Of a stretch of 64,000 bases of DNA, positions 19,463 through 30,660 are shown piece by piece. The DNA lies in the NCBI RefSeq assembly GCF_000372725.1, contig NW_005200784.1, positions 680,954 to 744,953 of the forward strand, in the 5' to 3' direction. How positions within the stretch are numbered: position 1 is the first letter of the stretch; each line of letters opens with the position of its first letter. The translations under genes and the position numbers were made by a program. The notes under the pieces are model-generated. The model searched no databases and was not told where the DNA came from. It worked only from the letters and a program-made list of their open reading frames with translations. The stretch comes from Emiliania huxleyi CCMP1516 (Eukaryota > Haptophyta > Isochrysidales > Noelaerhabdaceae).

Positions 19463-20082
19463 TCATGTTCTCGCCGGGTTCTTGAGCGCATGTGTCAGCC
19501 AGTCGAGCCCCTCGTAGAGCCCCTCGCCCGTGGTGGCCGAGCAGGCCTGTATCTGCCAGCCGTGGTCCTTGATCCCGTGCAGCTGCAGCGACTCGGTTAT
19601 CTCGACCGCCGTCATCGCCCCCGCCAGGTCCTGCTTGTTTGCAAAGACCAGCAGCACCGCACCCGCAAGCGCCTCGCTCCCCACCAGCGCGTCGAGCTCC
19701 TGTTTGAGCGTGGGCAACCGCGTGCGATCCATCGAGTCGACGACGAGCACGACCGCCGTCGCGCCCACGTAGTACGTCGCCCACACCTTGCGCAGCTTAT
19801 CCTGCCCTCCGAGGTCCCACACCTGGAAGCGCACGTTTCTGTGCGCCACCTCCTCGACGTTCGAGCCCACCGTCGGACTGCTCTCGATCACCTCGCCCAG
19901 CGCAAGCCTGCCGCCGCGGTTGGGGAGGGGGGTCGGGACGTGCGCTGCGGGAATGCCGTCCGCGCTCGCGCTCACCTGTACAGCAACGTCGTTTTCCCAG
20001 CGTTGTCGAGGCCGACCATCACGATCTTGTGCTCCGAGGCGCCAAAGAGGCGGTTCCACAAGGAGCTGAAGACAAGACCCAT
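19463..20082 (-). CDS. ARL5: ADP-ribosylation-factor-like GTPase ARL5
   Basis: Two exons, 20082-19976 and 19907-19463, with a 68-bp GT-AG intron; the product is 183 residues, the normal size. It starts MGLVFSSLW with Gly2 for N-myristoylation. GTPase motifs are all present: G1 GLDNAGKT, switch [13 protein letters not shown]3 WDLGGQ, G4 NKQD and a final CSATTGEGL. The SPT.GSNVEE sequence is characteristic of ARL5 rather than ARF1 or ARL2. ARL5 works at the trans-Golgi in endosome-to-Golgi retrieval by recruiting tethers such as GARP; this is family knowledge. It is divergent from TERT, with only 170 bp between the two ATGs, so their promoters must overlap or be bidirectional. Confidence 0.95.
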
Positions 20083-20252
20083 AGCGTCGGGAGCGTTCCC
20101 GTTCTGATAGAAGGAGCGGCGGCAAGCAAGAGTCGGCGCCACAGCAAAGGTGCAAGAAGAATTCGCACCCTGGTGAAAAGAAAATGAAAAATATGATTGT
20201 GCCCGCTCTGGGGCCTCCCGGTGGCATGCGGGTGGCGATCTGAAGTGGTCTC
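20083..20252. promoter_or_regulatory. Short bidirectional ARL5/TERT intergenic region
   Basis: 170 bp between opposite start codons. The part near 20170-20195 is AT-rich (GAAAAGAAAATGAAAAATATG); no TATA box is clear. Assigned as shared promoter by position only. Confidence 0.5.
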
Positions 20253-21519
20253 ATGCTGCCACATGACCCAGCGCCGCTGCGCCGCCTCGTCCGCGAGACG
20301 CTCATCCACGCACCGGCCGGCTCTGAGCCACTACCGCCCGACGCCGCGCTCGACGGCGAGGCCCAGCACATCGTCGTGCGGCGCGCCGTCGCCCTCGCCG
20401 TCGAGCGGCAGCGGCGGTGCGGCGCAGAGCAGAGCGTGCTTGCCCTCGGGCAGCGTGTCGCCGAGGACCGCGGTGGGCACTGCCCCAACTACGCGTCCAC
20501 CACAGTCAACCTGCTCAACACGCCCGGGTGGGAGCTGCTCCGCTCGCGCATCGGATCTGCCGCGATGGTCAACCTTCTCACCACGGGCTCGCTGCTCTCA
20601 CCCCTGCCAAACGGCTCCTACCTGCAGCTGACCGGGCCTCTCCCGCCCGTGGGCTTTGGGAGAAGCTCCGCCGACGATGGCAAGCGTGCGGAGGCGGAGC
20701 CAGCGAGGCGCCCGCCGCAACCCGTACCACCGCACCGCGCCACGTCACCGCACCGCGCCACGCCCAATGCGCTCGTCCTTCCGGCCACCGCGCCCGCGCC
20801 TGCCGCGCCCGCGCCTGCCGCGCCCGCCGCGGTCAGGCAAGCTGTCGCCTTGTCCCGCAATAAGCGGCCCCGCCTGAGCTGCTGGCGGCGGCGGCGAGCA
20901 AAGCTCGCGCGTGTGTCTGAAGACGCCGCCGCTGCCGCACCCTCTTGCGTGAAAGCCGCCCCGCCCACCGCTGCAGCCGCCCTCGCCGACGCAGCCGACG
21001 ACACCGTCGAACCCGGCCCTCGCGACGCCGGCGACGCCTCGGCAGCGTCTGCGTTTGGCGGAGCGTTTGCTGCCCCCGCGCCTGCGCCTGCGCCTGCGCC
21101 TGCGCCTGCGCCTGCGCCTGCGCCTGCGCCTGCGCCTGCGCCTGCGCCTGCGGCGGAGAGGGCTGGAGCCGGGATCAGCCCTCCGGTGGCGGCGCTCATC
21201 GCCGAGATTCTGCTCGAGGGCGCTAAGCCAGGCCCGCGAGGAGCGCCCTGCCGCCCTCCGGCGGGTGAGGGCTCTCACTTGCGCGAGGCTGCTGCGGCGG
21301 TGCTCCTCGCACAGCTCCTCCGCCGCCACCGCCGCTGCAGCTACCACGGCCTCCTCCGCGCTCACTTCCCCAGCGGCGTCGACCTGGCCGCCCCTCCGGA
21401 CGCAACAGCTCCGGCCGCGAGTGGCTTGCACGGCGGCGGCGGTGACGGCGGCGGCGGTGACGGCGGCGGCGGTGACGGCGGCGGCGGTGACGGCGGCGGC
21501 GGTGACGGCGGCGGCGGTG

Positions 21520-21554
<35 letters not shown>

Positions 21555-24524
21555 AGCGGTGGCGGCGGCGGTGGCGGCGGCGTTGACTGCGAGGCTTGGG
21601 AGGAGGGGCACGAGGAGAATCGCGAGGAAGTCCGCGCCGCCCCGAGGCGGGCGGCGGGCGAGTGTGGCGGGGAGTGGAGGGCGAAGGGTCAGTACGGCCG
21701 GCTGCTGCAGCTGGGCACCCGTCCGGCGAGGAGAGGCATCTGGCTGAGGAGCCCCGCCCGAGGGCTGGCCGGAGGCTGCCCTGTAGGCGTGCGGCCGGAG
21801 AAGGTTGGCCTCTGGCTGCGCGCCGTGTGCCGGAGAGTGGTGCCGCACGCTCTCCTGGGAGGCACGTCGCTAACACTTCCGAGACACTTCCGAGACACTT
21901 CCGAGACACTTCCGAGACACCTCCGAGACACCTCCGAGACACCTCTCCTGGGAGGCACGTCGCCCACACACCGCCTAGACTCCCCTCCACTTGGGCCTCA
22001 CGGGCGCCACCGGTCGCCTCCACGCCCCTTCGCGCCACCCTGCCCGCCCGCCCGAGTCTCCTGTCTACTCCACCTCTGTCCTCCCCCGCGGCTCACTCCC
22101 TCCGTGGTCCTCCCTCTCGGCAGGAAAGCACAACTGGCGCTCCTTGTCGCGCAACCTGGCCAGCCTGGTCGAGGCGCCGAGCGGGCGCGACCCTGCCCAC
22201 CTGCTGCTTCGCGGCATGCGCACCTCCGAGTGCGCGTGGATGCAGCCCCTCCCCGCCGCCGCTCCCCGTGGCGGCACGGCTGGCGCCGCGGCGGAGCGGC
22301 GCCGGCAGGCCGACCTCGCCTCTCTGCTGCGCTGGCTCGCGCACCGGTTGCTCCTGCCGCTGGCTCGGCGCGTCTTCGTGGCGTCGCGCAACACCGCGAG
22401 CGGCGGGGCGCGCTTCTACTGGCCGCGCGGCGTGTGGATCCGGCTGCAGCGGCTGGCGCTGCGGCGGGTGAAGCGGACCATGCTAGAGGGGCTGTCGCGC
22501 GACCGTGCGGCGACGCTGCTCGGCGAGCCCGGCCGTGCGATCGGGGCGAGCCGGCTGCGGCTGCTGCCAAAGCCGGGCGCCTCCTTCCGGCCTATCTTCG
22601 ACCTGGCCCGCCCCGCCATCTCGAAGCACTCGCTCACTGCCCGCCGGGCGGGCGGGCGCGTCGCGCGGCTCCTGCTCGCCCCCGTCAACGCGCAGCTGCG
22701 CCACCCCTTCGTAGAGCTCTCGCGTGCGGTCCGCTGCTCCCCCCCGCTCCCCCATCGCCCGGCGGCGCGACTCGCCCGTCTGCGCGCCCGGCGTCACCGG
22801 AGCCCCGCGTGCCGCTTCCCCCCCAGGCGCGCCTCTCCCCCGGCCTGCTCGGCACTTCTCTCCTCTCCCTCGATGCCGTGCACGAGAGGTGGCGCGCCTT
22901 CGCCGCGGAGCGGCGCCTGCGCGCGCCCGGCTGCGCTCTCCACTTTGGGTCGACCGACCTGGTCGCTTGCTACGACACCATCGACCAGCGCGAGGCTCTC
23001 GCCGCCGTCGACGCGGCACTGCGTTCGCGCGGAGAGGGCCCCTCGCGACTGTAACTCCTCCGTCTCGCCCTCGCTTCCTGCGTCTGCGCGAGGTCCCTTG
23101 AGGTGCGTGATGCTGGTGCGTGTAGGCACCAGCTCTTCATCTTCAAGCCGGCCGGGCCGCGCCTCGCCGCCAGACCCTTCAGCGTGGCGGCGGACGGAGG
23201 GGGCGGCGGCGGCGGAGTGGGAGATGGCGGCGGCGGAGGAGCATACGGCGGTGCGCTCGCCGGTCGGCTGCGCGGAGCCTTGCTCGTCGATCGGCAGTCT
23301 GGCGGCGCCATCAGCGCCGAGCAGGTCGGCGCGGCGCTGCGGCAGCTCGTCTCCTCTTCCGTCGCCCTCGTCGACGGCCGCGCCTACGTCCAGCGGAGCG
23401 GGATCCCGCAAGGGGCCGTCGCGGGCGCGCTGGTCTGCTGCCTCCACTACGGAGCCCTTGACCTCTCGCTCCTCGCGACCTACCTCTCCCGCCTGCCGTC
23501 CACGCCGAGGCTCCAGCCGCAGCCAGCGCCCGCCGCCGCGCCCGCCGCCGCGCCCGCCGCCGCCGCGCACGGGGAGGCGACGTGGGAGGGGTCGTTGCTG
23601 CTGCGGCTGATTGACGACTCGCTCTGCGTCTCGGCGGTCGAGCGCACGCGGGACGGCTTCCTCTCCGCGATGGGGAGCGGCTTCCCGCGGTACGGAGGCG
23701 CGACCAGCGTCGCGAAGACGTGCGTGGCCTCGAGCACGGCGCCGCCCGCCTCGACCGCCGACACCGCCGACTCCGTCACGGCGGCCGCGGGCTCGCTCGC
23801 CGCCGCAGGGCACAACGACCCGCGCGCGTTGCGGGCTCCCGCTCAAGGCGCGAGCGCCACCGACGGGAGGGCGCGCCGCTACTTCCGCTGGTGCGGCCTC
23901 CTGCTCAACATGGCGACGTGCGAGGTGCACCCCGACATGAGCCGCCGCCGCGCGCACGTGAGCATGGGCCCGCGGGCGCACAAGCCGCAGCTGCGTGCGC
24001 GGATGCGCACCGCCGTAAAGGCGCAGCTGCGCGCTGTCTTTGTCGACCCAACGCTCAACTCTGCGGTCGCCGTCCGCCGCAACGTCTACCACGGGCTGCT
24101 GCACGCCGTCAGCGCCGCGCTCGCCGCCGTGGGCCGCTCTGCCGCCGCACACCCGGCTGGAGGCCTCATCGGCGCGGTGAGGGAACTCATCGGCTTCGCC
24201 GCGCGCGTCGTACGCGGCAACCAGCTCCGCTGCCTCGGCATGGCGCGTGCGGGGACGCCCGATTCGCGCGGAGGCGGCAGCGCCGCAGACACACCGCGAG
24301 GTTCGACCCTCGTCGACCCTTCCGAGGTTGCGTGGTGCGCCTGGACAGCGCTGCTCACGGCACTGCCCGCCAGCTGCGTCGGCATGAGGGGAGACGCGCG
24401 CAGCCGGCGCACGCGGCTCGAGGTATCCGGGCAGTTGTGCGCAGAGTCGCTGCAGTTGCTGCGAGCCGCGGCCGACGCGCGCAATTTGGTCGTCGGAGGA
24501 GAGGCTCAGGCAAGATCGATTTAG
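20253..24524 (+). CDS. TERT: Telomerase reverse transcriptase
   Basis: The catalytic subunit of telomerase. Exons as read: 20253-21861, 22124-22728, 22827-23050 and 23126-24524, giving 1278 residues. Introns are GC-AG, GT-AG and GT-AG, all phase-consistent. TEN-like N-terminus: NLLNTPGWELLRSRIGSAAM (about 90-110). RNA-binding domain: CSYHGLLRAHFPSG (CP-like, about 361), then LLRWLAHRLLLPL and the T motif FYWPRGVWIRLQRLALRR (about 633). RT motifs: 1 RLLPKPGASFRPIFDL, A TDLVACYDTID (about 781), B RSGIPQGAVAG (about 903), C LLLRLIDDSLCV (about 972), D GFPRYGGATSVAKT and E WCGLLLNMATCEVHPDMS, followed by a thumb/CTE. The catalytic Asp residues are present. Odd features are an Ala-Pro repeat (21071-21152), a Gly/Asp array (21430-21590) and a 30-bp duplication at the stop. 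An in-frame TGA 12 nt before the ATG limits upstream extension unless another exon exists. Confidence 0.95.
21872..21943 (+). repeat. 11-bp minisatellite in TERT intron 1
   Basis: About six copies of ACACTTCCGAG/ACACCTCCGAG, framed by two copies of CTCCTGGGAGGCACGTCGC (21853 and 21945). Either copy could supply the GC donor; using the first keeps the frame. Confidence 0.85.
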
Positions 24525-24566
24525 GAAAAGCGCATCGTCGGAGGAGAGGCTCAGGCAAGATCGATG
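24492..24566 (+). repeat. 30-bp tandem duplication spanning the TERT stop
   Basis: CGTCGGAGGAGAGGCTCAGG... at 24492-24521 recurs at 24537-24566. The 45-bp offset keeps the frame, and the TAG stop lies in the spacer directly after copy one. Confidence 0.85.
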
Positions 24567-25739
24567 CGACGGCTTCCTTTGTGTCCTCTCGAGGGAATGT
24601 TCTCTCGGCGCCCATGGCCTTCTGAGGTTTCGTACTGATGACGTCCTTCTTGGCACTTCGGGCGTCGGTGTGTGTGTGATCCCTCGGTAATGTGCTAGTA
24701 TGGGCCGCCGGTCCGACGCTACCAGTCCACGAACATCTACTCTCTGCTGAGGTCGGCCGGTGGCACCTCGATGGTCGAGTGGCCTCCTGTTCGAAATCGG
24801 CGAGTTGCCCCTTCTATATTTTTTTCACACCTGAGCGGGCTCAATTTTGCTCTGATGCCTCCTACGTATTCGAACTCAAGTTCTCGGGCAGGCGCCCGGT
24901 GCGTTGGTCGTTTTTCGTCACGGGAGACCGGGTCCGGGTACAGTTCCCTTTCCAACAGTGAAAAATAGGATTTTCGTGTGTTATGGCCTTGCCGGTACGC
25001 CGGGGTACCCCTCGACCGCCATGACCTCGACCCCGATGCTACATGCTTGAAATCTGGGAACTGGCGTCGTGAATGCACTTCCACTTGCGACTTGGAGCAG
25101 AGACTTGGATGTTGGACTTGGAGAGTGCTGCGCAGTCCTCCCAGGCTCACCAGCCCCGGCCCCTGCGGTGGTTAGTGGGTGGGGGAAGGGGGGAGGGGGC
25201 GGCGGGCCGCCAGCGCGCCAAGTTTGGGCCGACGGCGCAGACGTTGGAGCAGGCAAGCGCACGTGTAATCCAGCGTCACGCCCGCTCGTGTCTGCCTCAG
25301 TCAGTGCCGACCCGCTGATGGCGGTCCCCGGCCGGCCGACGCCGGGCGACGCTCATGGAGATCGACGCCGCTTCCGACTGGCGAGCGAGAGTCTCACTCA
25401 CCGGGGAGCTATGAAGAGCACCCAGCGGGCCGTGTGCACGGATGATCGGCATCTGGCTACGAGCAAAAGAGTTTGCTCCTAAAAGGGGTGATGAAATGTG
25501 GTGCGTTTATGTGAAGCCTCCAGGGCTCGCACCTCAACCTCTCATAGACCAGCGCAAAGCGCGATAGCACGTATTTTCTTGTCAATAACAAGGACTGCGA
25601 ATGAAACTCGACAAAGACTTGTGAAAAGCCTGAGCTGCGGCGCACGTCCCCTCTTCGCTTCGCACGCGCCTACAGTGTCAGGCAGCGAGCCATCAGAATC
25701 TGTTTCCGCAGCGGCCGCCGCGCCGCCGCCCGCGCGGCA
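24567..25739. other. Intergenic with R1 fragment
   Basis: Mostly unexplained. 25413-25470 is a reversed R1 piece (GCACCCAGCGGGCC). Overlapping frames in 24690-25320 look random. Confidence 0.45.
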
Positions 25740-26627
25740 ATGTTCTTTGAATTGGCCGTTGTTGCTGCGGCGGCCACTGACGGCGCGCCCAGCAGCGTGC
25801 TTGCTGATGCCCGCGCCATTGTCATTGGTGTGCCACGCCCCGACGACACGGGCGGGTCTCCGAGACTTGATGTCTACGTGGCAGCTGGCCACGGCTCGAT
25901 CTTTGAGTTTGGGAAGCTCACGCCCGCCGCGGTATCGCTCGGCTTCAGGGGTGCAACTCCTGCGACAGTCGTCGGGGCCCCGCCAGGCAGCATTGCAAAG
26001 GTGGACAGCTCCGGCTCACCACCCGTGGTCAGCATCCTGCGCATCTCACCGGCTGGGTTGCCCGCATCGGGACGCCTCTGCACCGTCACCTTTGCAGCCG
26101 GATCGGCGCAGGGCGTGATCGAAATTGCCTATGACCGGCCAGAGAGCACGTGGGTGGAGGTGGGTGCCAGCGCCTCGGCCACGCGCGTCTCCTTTGCGAC
26201 GGGCAACGGTCCTGGGTTCGTGGTGCTTTCCGGTCGTGACCGAGAGCGTCAAGTGCGTATCTTTGCTCAGCTTGACCACGTGCGCTCCCTGCAGCTGGCC
26301 TTCAACGGGCCGGCGGCTGGTGAGAGGGCGCTTGTGAGGCCGCGATCGAGCTACACGACAAGCAAGCAGACGCAGATCTCCGCCTTTTCGGGCGGCCGAA
26401 GGATAGGGTGGGGCTGTTTCAGCCCGCCATTCATGATTCCGAGCGGGGAGGTCCTCGGTGTCTTGACCTTCAGCGTGCCATTCTCGCTCCACCACTTTGA
26501 CCTCGCGTCGAGCGACGCGCTGGTCGAGTCCAAGGCCTTCAAGCCTCTCGAGATGGTGGTCGTGGACGGGGGCGGGGCGTTCCTTGGAGGGGACGAGGTG
26601 GCCTTACATGCACACGACGAGCTGTAG
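25740..26627 (+). CDS. Unidentified, beta-rich, possibly secreted protein
   Basis: A 295-residue uninterrupted frame. The first about 20 residues are hydrophobic (MFFELAVVAAAATDG). The rest alternates hydrophobic residues in short strands (LDVYVAAGHGSIFEFG, VVSILRISPAGLPASG, GVIEIAYDRPESTWVEVG), with one Cys pair region around GWGCFSPPFMIP, and ends in an acidic tail. The strand pattern resembles cohesin-like or other jelly-roll folds, but I cannot name the family. Codon composition is like neighbouring genes and there is no low-complexity insert, which argues for a real gene. The frame may open further upstream; an Ala/Pro-rich stretch precedes this ATG. Confidence 0.6.
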   Translation: MFFELAVVAAAATDGAPSSVLADARAIVIGVPRPDDTGGSPRLDVYVAAGHGSIFEFGKLTPAAVSLGFRGATPATVVGAPPGSIAKVDSSGSPPVVSILRISPAGLPASGRLCTVTFAAGSAQGVIEIAYDRPESTWVEVGASASATRVSFATGNGPGFVVLSGRDRERQVRIFAQLDHVRSLQLAFNGPAAGERALVRPRSSYTTSKQTQISAFSGGRRIGWGCFSPPFMIPSGEVLGVLTFSVPFSLHHFDLASSDALVESKAFKPLEMVVVDGGGAFLGGDEVALHAHDEL

Positions 26628-26865
26628 GTGGAAATGTGGGATAATTGTTTGCCATACGCCGGGCGCACACGAGGGGAGAGGGATCAGTTTCATCAGAGTG
26701 TGCGCCTTGAGCGATCGCCGATTGCCGGAATTCAGGATCGCGGCGCGAGTCTTGTCAGTCTCAGTCTTGACTCTTGTGTCTTGCGAAGATTTTCATTTAT
26801 CAGAATGTGACTCGTGGGACATGCATGTAGAGTGCGACTTGAAATTACGGCTCTGTGGAGAAAGG

Positions 26866-27914
26866 CTAACGCCTCTGCTGCTGCTCAGCCTCGGGGGGGG
26901 CTAGGGTTGCACGAACGCCTCTCTTCTGCTGCTGCTCAGCCACTGGGGTCGGGGCGACAAAAATGCTCTCGGCCCTGGCCAATTCGGTGTCGCGGGCGCT
27001 CTGCTCGCTGGGGCCGTCTCGCTTCCTCTGGGCGAGGACTGCGAGCCGCGCGAAGATAGCATCGAGTGCGGCGGCGGACTCGGGCGCGAGCGAGCCCTCG
27101 GCGCGCACGTACACGGGAGTCGTCAGCGGCTCGTCGGGAAGCAAGGGCGGCGGTAGTCGCGTGCACAGCAGCTGGCCCAGCGGCACCTGCGGCTCCGGGG
27201 GGCGGGGTGTTCTCTGCAAACTAGGGGCGAGGCTCAGCCGCATCTCCACGTTCTGAGACAGGCCACTAGGAAGCATCGCGACTATGTCGGGGGGCGTTGC
27301 TGGGAGAGGCAGGGCAAGCCTCGTCTCCCCCGGGCGCCCGCCGCACGGTGAGCAGCGTGAGCGACTGCTCGTCTTCTCCCCGGAAGACGGCCCGCCTGGC
27401 CGTACCGGCGGCGCATGCAGTCAGAGGCGCGTGGCATGCTGGGCGAGCGGCGGGTTGGGCTCCGGAGCTCTCCGCGCCTGAGACGGTAAAGGCAGCTGGG
27501 CTCTCTCCCCTCGTCCACCCGCGCGATGCCGCTGTTGTCGATGCGGAAGAGGGTCGATCGCGTCGTGCTCACGCGCGCATTCAGTCCCTCGCGCCCTTGC
27601 GGACGCGGGGCGGCGTCGGCGGCATTGGCAGTGGTGGAGGCGGAGGCGTTGGAGGCGGCGGCGGTGGAGGCGGCGGTGGTGAAGGCGGCAGCTTCGGCGG
27701 CGTCGGCTCCATGCCCCATACCGCTGGGGCGGTTGATGGGATGTGTCGATCTGCGCCACTGCGACAGAATCGACTGCGAGCTCTGGATCTCGCCACAGCC
27801 GCTTGCGATATTCGGATCGTCGCTCGATTTCGCGAAAGGCAGGGCGAAAGGAAGGGCACGAACCATTGATCCGGTGATGCCCGAGACCTCCTCGTCTTCT
27901 TCCTCGACCCGCAT
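26866..27914 (-). CDS. Unidentified gene, exon structure unresolved
   Basis: Two minus-strand blocks look coding. The first (27914 to about 27480) begins MRVEEEDEEVSGITGSMVRA, passes ALPFALPFAKSSDDPNIASG and an Ala/Ser/Thr-rich linker, and ends FRIDNSGIARVDEGREPS. The second (about 27320-26866) reads VAMLPSGLSQNVEMRLSLAP ... LCTRLPPPLLPDEPLTTPVY ... ALDAIFARLAVLAQRKRD and ends in a Gln-rich tail. An intermediate segment VFRGEDEQSLTLLTVRRAPG in a third frame probably belongs between them. I could not place splice sites with confidence. No family is recognised. Confidence 0.4.
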
Positions 27915-28502
27915 GCGGCAGACTCTGGTAAAAGTAGCTCGCGATCAAAAGGGCAAAATGGAGGCAGGTAAGAAGAGGGCCAGATCGCCAGGCGATTTGA
28001 CCGTCGTCTTGACCAACTTCCGGCTCGGATGCATAACAGTGCTTAGTCAGTCTCTCAGAGGATATGGCCTTGAGTTATGTGTAAGCCGACTCAGGGTGTG
28101 TGGCAGCCCGCTGGCTGTGTGTCTTGTGAGCTTGTTTGTGTCTGTGTGTCGCTCGTGCGTGCCGTCATCATCTGTCCAGCGTCGTCCACCACCAGCGTTG
28201 GTGTCCAGTCCGAGCCTGGCTGTTCTTCACCTTTCTACCTACCTACCTCTCTCACTCATCCAAGCCGGAAAACCCTCGAAGCCGTTCGGAAATGCACTGG
28301 TGGGAGAGAGAGAGATTTCTTGTGGGTGTGGGTAGGCCCTAAATAAAACGGCGGGAGGGAGGGGTAGGGCTATATCGACAGAGAGAGCTAGAGGGCTCAA
28401 CCACCCCTCCACCCCTCCACCCTCCACCCCTCCACCCTCCCGGAGCGAGAGAGGTCCGTCTTCGAGCCCTCCCACTTCCACCCCTCCCGCCTCCGACCGG
28501 AG
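27915..28502. other. Intergenic with short minisatellites
   Basis: Includes CACCCCTC-type tandem repeats (about 28399-28440). Otherwise no gene or motif seen. Confidence 0.5.
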
Positions 28503-29205
28503 GGAGGGCCCAACTTGAGAATCGTGCTTTTTGGTTAGGGACTAATAATAAAGCGCGAAGGACTACTGATGGGTTAGGGACCGCGAGCGACAGGTTAGGG
28601 ACCGATCGCCACCACTCACGCCAGCGGACGGCCACCATCGGTGTTTTTGGCTTCGCCACCGTCCAAAGCGTGCGCAATGCGCTCGCCGACATCGAGCGAG
28701 CTCGCCTGTCCGAGGAGCGGCTTGCTGTGTGGACGGCTTCTTGTGGCTCTCGTCGAGAGCGTTTTGCGTCCCGGCGGGTGGGAGAATATGTGTCGTCTGA
28801 TGTGTCACTGTGTACGTCATATCAGTCTTGATAACAAGTACGGTCGATCCGTCAAGCGATACACTCGTCACGATCACGTTGAACGGCTTGCACGGAGCTC
28901 TGTGCCGGCACACAGGAAGAGCCGACGGCAAGAAGAGCTCGATGGGGAGCGAGAATCGCCAAAGGTGCTCACGGAGGTGTCGGAAGTCCGCCTTGATGCG
29001 GTCAGTTCCCCCCAGGTTTGACTGCGTAGGTCGCGGAACTCGTTGAGTACTCGTAGCCTTTCTGCGCCTCCGTCTGCATCGCGTCGGCTGCTCTGGGCAA
29101 GAGCAGTCTTTTCGGAAGATATCGAGGATTTTCGAGAGCCACCCGCTTGAGAGCGATTGAGCGCGTCACGGAGGACTCAGGTTACCCCTGAACCTCCTCT
29201 GACGG
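28503..29205 (-). repeat. Dispersed element R2, copy B
   Basis: Reversed relative to copy A at 12958-13674 and similar along its length. The outer end has GGGCCCAACTTGAGAATCGT and three GGTTAGGGAC motifs about 30 bp apart (28537-28605), of the kind seen near transposon ends. A plus frame at 28641-29021 is related to frames in copies A and C. Confidence 0.75.
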
Positions 29206-29655
29206 TTCTCGCTCCCCATCGAGCTCTTCTTGCCGTACGGCGGTCTTCCTGATGTGTGCCGTCACAGAGCTCCGTGCAAGCCGTCCAGCGTGACGTGACG
29301 AGTATATCGCTTTGACGGATCGACCGTGCTTGTTATCAAGACTGACATGACGTACACAGTGACACATCAAACGACACATGTTCTCCCACCCGCCGGGCCG
29401 CAAAACGCTCTCGACGAGAGCCACAAGAAGCCGTCCGCACAGCAAGCCGGTCGGTCGAACACGTTGCTCGCTCGATGCCGGCGAGCGCATGTCGCACGAG
29501 GTAGACGGTGGCGTAGCTAACATCACTGACGACGACCGTCCGCTGGCGTGAGCGGCGGCGATCGGTCCCTAACCTGCGGTCCTTCACCGCAATCGGTCCT
29601 TCGCCTTCGTCCCTAACCCAAAAAGCACGATTCTCAAGTTGGGCCCTCGGAGGGC
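29206..29655 (+). repeat. Dispersed element R2, truncated copy C
   Basis: Opposite in orientation to copy B, so B and C form an inverted pair about 1.15 kb across with TCCCTAACC motifs and ACGATTCTCAAGTTGGGCCC at the outer right end. Confidence 0.75.
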
Positions 29656-30660
29656 TCGCCAGCCCATAGGGCTGGAGGGGTCCCCGTCGGATCGGCGTCG
29701 GGCTCCACAGGGCTAACCCCCTCCTCGGACGCCGGGTGGGCTCGGAGGGACGGTCGGACAAGGGAGGATCTTCGTGGCGGGAGGGCTCGAGAGGGGTCGG
29801 AAGGGCCCTTCGGGAGGGGTCGCATAAAGGTAAAGAAAACGAAGTCGCGGCGTATGTGACTGCCCCCAAAGAGGGCTCGGAGGGATCGGAGGGCTCGGAG
29901 GGTTGGAGCCTGGAGGGCTGGAGGGCTCCATTCGGGCTGGGCCGCTGCCGTCCACTCGGATGGTGAGGGGCGGGTGNNNNNNNNNNNNNNNNNNNNNNNN
30001 NNNNNNNNNNNNNNNNNNNNNNNNNNNNNNNNNNNNNNNNNNNNNNNNNNNNNNNNNNNNNNNNNNNNNNNNNNNNCGCCTGCCGAGGGGGAGTTTCGTC
30101 CCACGTGTCCAGGGTTACAATGCTGTACTCGAGCTCCTATGGGCGCAAGTGTCGCCGACCTTCCACGCCTCCGGCCCTTTCGGTATTTCCCCGACCCCGG
30201 CTCGGCAGCACGGCAGCTCGCCTCCAACCCCTCCCGGCACTCCATCCGAGAGGGCTTGAAGGGCTCGGAGGGCTCGGAGGGCTCGAGCTTCCGAGCCCTC
30301 CAGACCCCTCCGAGCCCTATGGAGCCCTCCAGCCCTCCAAGCCGAGCCCTACGAGCCCTCCGCGAGCCCTCCGAGCCCCCCGAGCCCGGCTTGGCGGCTC
30401 GCCCCCTAGCTCGCCCCTCCGAGCCCTCCGGGCACTCCATCCCTTGTGAGCCCTCCCGAGCCCTCCCGAGCCCACCAGCGCCACCCTCGTGCCTCTCTGC
30501 CCTCCGAGCCCTCCGAGCCCTCCGAGCTCTCCACCTCTCCCAAGCCCTCACGAGCCCTCCTACGCCTCGCTTGGCCAGCCCTCCCAAGCCCCCACCCCTC
30601 CCGAGTAGTGCCCTCCTGTGCCCTGCCGCCTGACACCTCTATCGGTGGAGGGCTTTAGGT
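29656..30660. repeat. Degenerate GGGCTCGGAG minisatellite region
   Basis: Many GAGGGCTCGGAGG units on one side of the gap and CCGAGCCCTCC units on the other, so the orientation switches across the gap. All long frames here are low-complexity Ser/Pro/Glu and not credible genes. Confidence 0.8.
29977..30076. other. Assembly gap (100 N)
   Basis: Exactly 100 N; nominal length. It lies in the minisatellite region, at the point where repeat orientation reverses. Confidence 1.

Noticed and set aside
20253..23054. A single 933-codon ORF as one exon of TERT
   Set aside because: From 21862 on the frame no longer matches TERT; the conserved sequence continues in another frame after a GC-AG intron, and returns after a second intron.
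28537..28605. TTAGGG-containing motifs as telomeric sequence
   Set aside because: Only three isolated GGTTAGGGAC motifs about 30 bp apart within a dispersed element; no tandem telomere array.
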